Positions 60,974 through 64,000 of a stretch of DNA of 64,000 nt are shown here, in pieces. The notes below the pieces were generated by a model. The model did no database searches. It was not told where the DNA came from and was given only the letters and a program-made list of their open reading frames with translations. The position numbers and the translations under genes were made by a program. Each line of letters begins with the position of its first letter. Positions within the stretch are counted from its first letter, which is position 1. The stretch comes from Mordavella massiliensis (GTDB taxonomy: Bacteria; Bacillota; Clostridia; Lachnospirales; Lachnospiraceae). The stretch covers positions 82,895-146,894 of the forward strand of contig NZ_JACJLV010000001.1 of NCBI RefSeq assembly GCF_016902415.1, in the 5' to 3' direction.

Positions 60974-60986
60974 ATACATACCTCCT

Positions 60987-61020
60987 TAAAAAAACGCCCT
61001 AAGCCAAAATGCTTAGGGCG
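60987..61020 (-). terminator. T-box terminator before ilvB
   Basis: CGCCCTAAGC pairs with GCTTAGGGCG and is followed by seven T residues on the minus strand. Confidence 0.9.
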
Positions 61021-61310
61021 AATGAACATCCGTGTTACCACCTAAATTCAGAGATTTCTCTCTGCTCTCCGGCCGGTACGGGAAATAGAATTCTCTCCGA
61101 TACCGCTCCCCATTAACGCCGGGGACTCGCGTTGAAGTCTACTCAAGACGCCGCGGAAGAATCACTAACAGATCCTCTGTGCGCTCCTCTCGTCTCTTTC
61201 GGTCCACTGCTCGAAGGCTACTTCCATAATCCCTTCACGAAGGCTTCCACCAGCCGCCTTCTCTCTTGGCATCCGAAGATTATGTACTCCTCCTTGTCAT
61301 AGCATTTCTC
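60987..61310 (-). ncRNA. T-box leader of ilvB-ilvN
   Basis: The conserved T-box sequence AGGTGGTAACACGGATGTTC is at 61024-61043 on the minus strand, just ahead of the terminator. Stem I begins near 61300 with the GGAGGAGTACATAATC arm, pairing through CATAATC/GATTATG. In the internal loop the opposite strand reads GAAGTAGCC; GTA (Val, 61219-61221) is the likely specifier, but the codon assignment is tentative. Uncharged tRNA should stabilise the antiterminator and raise ilvBN expression. Confidence 0.9.
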
Positions 61311-61324
61311 TGATAATTATCCCT

Positions 61325-61353
61325 ATTATATTCATATTCCCAGTTATTGTCAA
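61325..61353 (-). promoter_or_regulatory. ilvB T-box promoter
   Basis: TTGACA (61348-61353) and TATAAT (61325-61330), spacer 17 bp, full consensus. Confidence 0.9.
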
Positions 61354-61385
61354 TCTTTTTATCTGAATATTGCAAAAATTATCCA

Positions 61386-62615
61386 TCAAATCAAGATTAC
61401 AGCCTCTACTCTTGCGGCCACCTGTTCCCACCGGATCCGGCTAAGATCCGCGGCTTTTCTGCGGTTTCTTCCGCCGGCCTTCACTTCTGCCGCCGTTTCG
61501 TCAAGCGCCTCCGCAAGTTGTTCTTCAAAAACCGCAAGCCCGCTCTCCTCCGGCTCATCGACAGCCTTCATCTTTGGCGGCGTTACAAACCGGATCCCGG
61601 CGTCCGGAGCATACGTCTTCATCCAGTCCCTGATCCCAGGCAGATCCGTCATCACCACCCGGTCGCCACAGGCCAGCGCCTCCACCGGGGTAAGCGGCAG
61701 TCCTTCGTAGAACGAGGGCAGGACAAATAGATCGCATGCGTTGTATAATTCTGCCAGTTTCTGCTGGCCAAGCTTCCCTGCAAATTCTATCCGGCAGGGA
61801 CACTCCCCGGCCATCCGGCGGATCTCTTCATACTCTGTCTGATTCCCTGCTCCTCCGGCCAGAAACACCCGGACGTTCTGCGCGGCAGAAGGATCTTTTT
61901 CAAGACACAGCTTTCCGAGGGCACGGATCAGGCTTTTTACACCCTTTTTTTCCGCAATCTTTCCTGCATAAACCATCGTTACCCTTTCATCGGTCCTGAC
62001 AAACTGCTTCTGGGTAAAAATCTTATCATTGTACCCAATCCCCACCACTTGGATCCGGCTCCGGTCCACATGGTAAATCTGTCGGATCCTCTCTGTCTGT
62101 GCTTCCTGCAAAGTAAAGATCCCATCCAGCTTCCGGATCTCTTCTGCGATAAACGCCCGCTCCAGATCAGTCTTTTCCATCTGCCGGAGGTCCGTATTAT
62201 GACAGAATCCGTATATCTTCCGGTCCGGACAATGCCGTCTTACAAAGGCAGTCAGAAGATACAGATGATGGCATAAGATCACGTCTGGATCAAATTCTGC
62301 CAGGATCCTGTCCAGTGTTCCTAAAAAGGACTCCTGAAACTGCCGGACCATCTCCGGCGTCAGATCCTGATACCTGGTGCTTTTATATGGCATTTCATCC
62401 GACATCCCCGCCACAGGAAATGGCAGCGCGTCCGTCTCAAAGCGGACCGGATAAAAAGAGACGCCTGACGGCAGTTCCACCTGGTCCTCCGGTCCGATCC
62501 CCGCCATGACCGCCTGCTCATGCCCTTTTTTTGAAAACGCCTTCACCAGCTCCGTCAGATAGATCCCGCTTCCGGTACTGTCTGGCTTCTGCGCGGAAAT
62601 GCTTAGTATTTTCAT
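61386..62615 (-). CDS. Glycosyltransferase family 4 (GT-B) protein
   Basis: 409 residues. The N-terminal domain starts MKILSISAQKPDSTGSGIYL, with the usual glycine loop. The C-terminal GT4 domain has VTMVYAGKIAEKKGVKSLIR, then EFAGKLGQQKLAELYNACDL and the donor-binding FVLPSFYEGLPLTPVEALAC. It transfers an unknown sugar. It begins immediately after the folA stop, though it is unrelated in function. Confidence 0.9.
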   Translation of the reverse strand: MKILSISAQKPDSTGSGIYLTELVKAFSKKGHEQAVMAGIGPEDQVELPSGVSFYPVRFETDALPFPVAGMSDEMPYKSTRYQDLTPEMVRQFQESFLGTLDRILAEFDPDVILCHHLYLLTAFVRRHCPDRKIYGFCHNTDLRQMEKTDLERAFIAEEIRKLDGIFTLQEAQTERIRQIYHVDRSRIQVVGIGYNDKIFTQKQFVRTDERVTMVYAGKIAEKKGVKSLIRALGKLCLEKDPSAAQNVRVFLAGGAGNQTEYEEIRRMAGECPCRIEFAGKLGQQKLAELYNACDLFVLPSFYEGLPLTPVEALACGDRVVMTDLPGIRDWMKTYAPDAGIRFVTPPKMKAVDEPEESGLAVFEEQLAEALDETAAEVKAGGRNRRKAADLSRIRWEQVAARVEAVILI

Positions 62616-63107
62616 CTATTTCTTAATCCTCTCGTACACGGTAAAATAATATTCCAGATCAAAGCAGGTCTGCTCTTCGCTGATCTTTGTCATCTGCCAG
62701 TCCTCGTCCTCGTCCAGATTAGGAAAATACGTATCAGCGTCATAGGCATGATCGATCTTCGTCACCAGAGCGGTGTCGCACTGATCCAGCATGGCGCGGT
62801 AAATGCTCTCGCCACCGATAACGAACACGTCCCTTTCGTACTTTTTGCTTTCTTCCACCGCTTCTTCTACGCTGTGGACCACCACGGCTCCTTTCACCTG
62901 ATAGGCAGGATTTTTGGTGATCACAATATTTACGCGCCCCTTTAAAGGCTGCCCCTGTGGAAAACTTTCCAGCGTCTTTCTCCCCATGATCACCACATTT
63001 CCTTTGGTCGTCTCCCGAAAAAACTTCATGTCCGCCGGAATGCTCCACATCAGCTTGTTATTTTTTCCGATTGCCCAGTTCTTATCGACTGCAACGATCA
63101 ATTTCAT
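62616..63107 (-). CDS. folA: Dihydrofolate reductase
   Basis: 163 residues. Motifs MKLIVAVDKNWAIGKNNKLM, then WSIPADMKFFRETTKGNVVI with GRKTLESFP, and VFVIGGESIYRAML. Regenerates tetrahydrofolate used by ThyA. GGAGACAGG precedes the ATG; it is 12 bases after thyA, in one operon. Confidence 0.96.
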   Translation of the reverse strand: MKLIVAVDKNWAIGKNNKLMWSIPADMKFFRETTKGNVVIMGRKTLESFPQGQPLKGRVNIVITKNPAYQVKGAVVVHSVEEAVEESKKYERDVFVIGGESIYRAMLDQCDTALVTKIDHAYDADTYFPNLDEDEDWQMTKISEEQTCFDLEYYFTVYERIKK

Positions 63108-63119
63108 ACCTGTCTCCTC

Positions 63120-63968
63120 CTATACCGCCACCGGAATGTTCCGGATCTGCTCATGCGTCTGATAATCCAAAAGCTTTACGTCATCCGGCGTAAATTCATA
63201 GAAATCTTTTACTTCCGGATTCAGCCAGAATGTGGGCGCAGGCAGCGGCTCTCTGCTGATCAGTTCCCGGATCATCGGAACGTGCCGGTCATAGATGTGG
63301 GCGTCTGCGATCACATGGACGAATTCGCCCACCTGCATGTCGCACACCTGGGCCAGCATGTGTAAGAGCACGGAATACTGGCACACATTCCAATTATTTG
63401 CGGCCAGCACATCGTTAGACCGCTGGTTCAGGATCCCGTTCAGCACCAGTTTCTCACTGTCCGGACGTTTTGTCACGTTAAAGGTCATGCTGTAGGCGCA
63501 GGGGTACAGATTCATCTCATGAAGATCCTGATGCACATAAATGTTGGTCATGATCCGCCGGCTGTAAGGATTGTGCTTCAGATCATAGATCACCCGGTCC
63601 ACCTGGTCAAACATTCCCTCTTTATACTGGTGCTTCACCTGCATCTGATAGCCATAGGCTTTGCCGATGGAACCATCTTCGTCCGCCCAGCTGTCCCAGA
63701 TATGGCTGTTCAGATCATGAATGTTGTTGGATTTCTTCTGCCAGATCCAGAGAAGCTCGTCCGTACAGCTTTTGATCGCTGTCCGCCTTAAGGTAAGCGC
63801 CGGAAATTCTTTGGAAAGGTCATACCGGTTCACCACTCCGAACTTCTTGATGGTATAGGCCGGTGTCCCGTCCTCCCAGACCGGGCGCACCTTTTCCCCT
63901 CTGGTGTCTGTCCCGTTTTCTATAATGTCGGTACACATATCAATAAATACTTTATCTGCATAGCTCAT
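63120..63968 (-). CDS. thyA: Thymidylate synthase
   Basis: 282 residues. Converts dUMP to dTMP with methylene-tetrahydrofolate. The nucleophile is C157 in EMNLYPCAYSMTF. RRTAIKSCTDELLWIWQKKS, RSNDVLAANNWNVCQYSVLL and HIYDRHV are the usual signatures. GGAGGACGC precedes the ATG at 63968. It is the upstream partner of folA. Confidence 0.96.
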   Translation of the reverse strand: MSYADKVFIDMCTDIIENGTDTRGEKVRPVWEDGTPAYTIKKFGVVNRYDLSKEFPALTLRRTAIKSCTDELLWIWQKKSNNIHDLNSHIWDSWADEDGSIGKAYGYQMQVKHQYKEGMFDQVDRVIYDLKHNPYSRRIMTNIYVHQDLHEMNLYPCAYSMTFNVTKRPDSEKLVLNGILNQRSNDVLAANNWNVCQYSVLLHMLAQVCDMQVGEFVHVIADAHIYDRHVPMIRELISREPLPAPTFWLNPEVKDFYEFTPDDVKLLDYQTHEQIRNIPVAV

Positions 63969-64000
63969 ATTGCGTCCTCCGTTCTCACATAACTAGATAT

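Noticed and set aside
1..64000. CRISPR array, rRNA or complete insertion sequence
   Set aside because: No regularly spaced repeats, rRNA signatures or intact transposase genes were seen on either strand.

Overview
The window looks like a chromosome segment of a Gram-positive gut Clostridia, most likely Lachnospiraceae. This is an inference from the gene families (CD11xx-type mobile-element proteins, glutamine synthetase III, an ANTAR regulator beside glnA, CD3072/CD3073-type ECF genes), AGGAGG ribosome binding sites, a T-box and an FMN riboswitch.

Region 1 (1 to about 22,950) is one part of an integrative and conjugative element, coded almost entirely on the minus strand. In transcription order from the right it carries: a small DUF5348 protein and two Cys-rich miniproteins; the RepA/ParA/ParB replication-partition set; accessory proteins (DpnD/PcfM-DUF3846, DUF4313, PcfB); the VirD4 coupling ATPase; three copies of the Maff2 membrane peptide separated by a primase-like zinc-finger gene and a sigma-region-4-like regulator; VirB6; an MT-A70 adenine methyltransferase; PrgI; VirB4; an NlpC/P60 wall hydrolase; DUF4315 and DUF4366 proteins; topoisomerase III; YodL, LPD16-like and TTRAP proteins; and the start of a giant helicase-like protein cut by the window edge. 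A self-contained DUF4143 AAA-ATPase cassette sits inside. No relaxase or integrase lies in this part, so the element continues beyond base 1.

Region 2 (about 23,240 to 38,950) is chromosomal. It has tRNA-Ala(CGC), a decayed MFS transporter, an ANTAR-domain regulator with a degenerate receiver, glnA, the pyrG-gltB-gltD operon and the divergent glnN-purF-asnB operon. Almost every gene makes or spends glutamine. The leaders of glnA, pyrG and glnN each hold a strong promoter followed by an intrinsic terminator whose 5' arm overlaps an alternative hairpin with a six-base loop of the form A-A-N-G-G-C. This is the type of RNA element ANTAR proteins bind, so the stretch looks like an ANTAR antitermination regulon encoded next to its regulator. 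It is the most interesting signal in the window.

Region 3 (38,957 to 42,800) is the riboflavin operon ribD-ribE-ribBA-ribH under an FMN riboswitch. Region 4 (42,842 to 46,476) is an ECF transporter (S, A1, A2, T) in an operon with a TudS-like desulfidase. Region 5 (46,663 to 51,706) holds DUF6465-degV, a ProX-like deacylase, a scar of mobile-DNA debris (zinc-ribbon remnant, PBECR4 nuclease-like gene, relaxase tail, GNAT gene, VanZ remnant), yqeY and a C_GCAxxG_C_C protein. Region 6 (51,703 to 64,000) carries nadE, hslO, a methyltransferase, a GntR-controlled ABC exporter, ilvE, the T-box-controlled ilvB-ilvN operon, a glycosyltransferase, and folA-thyA.
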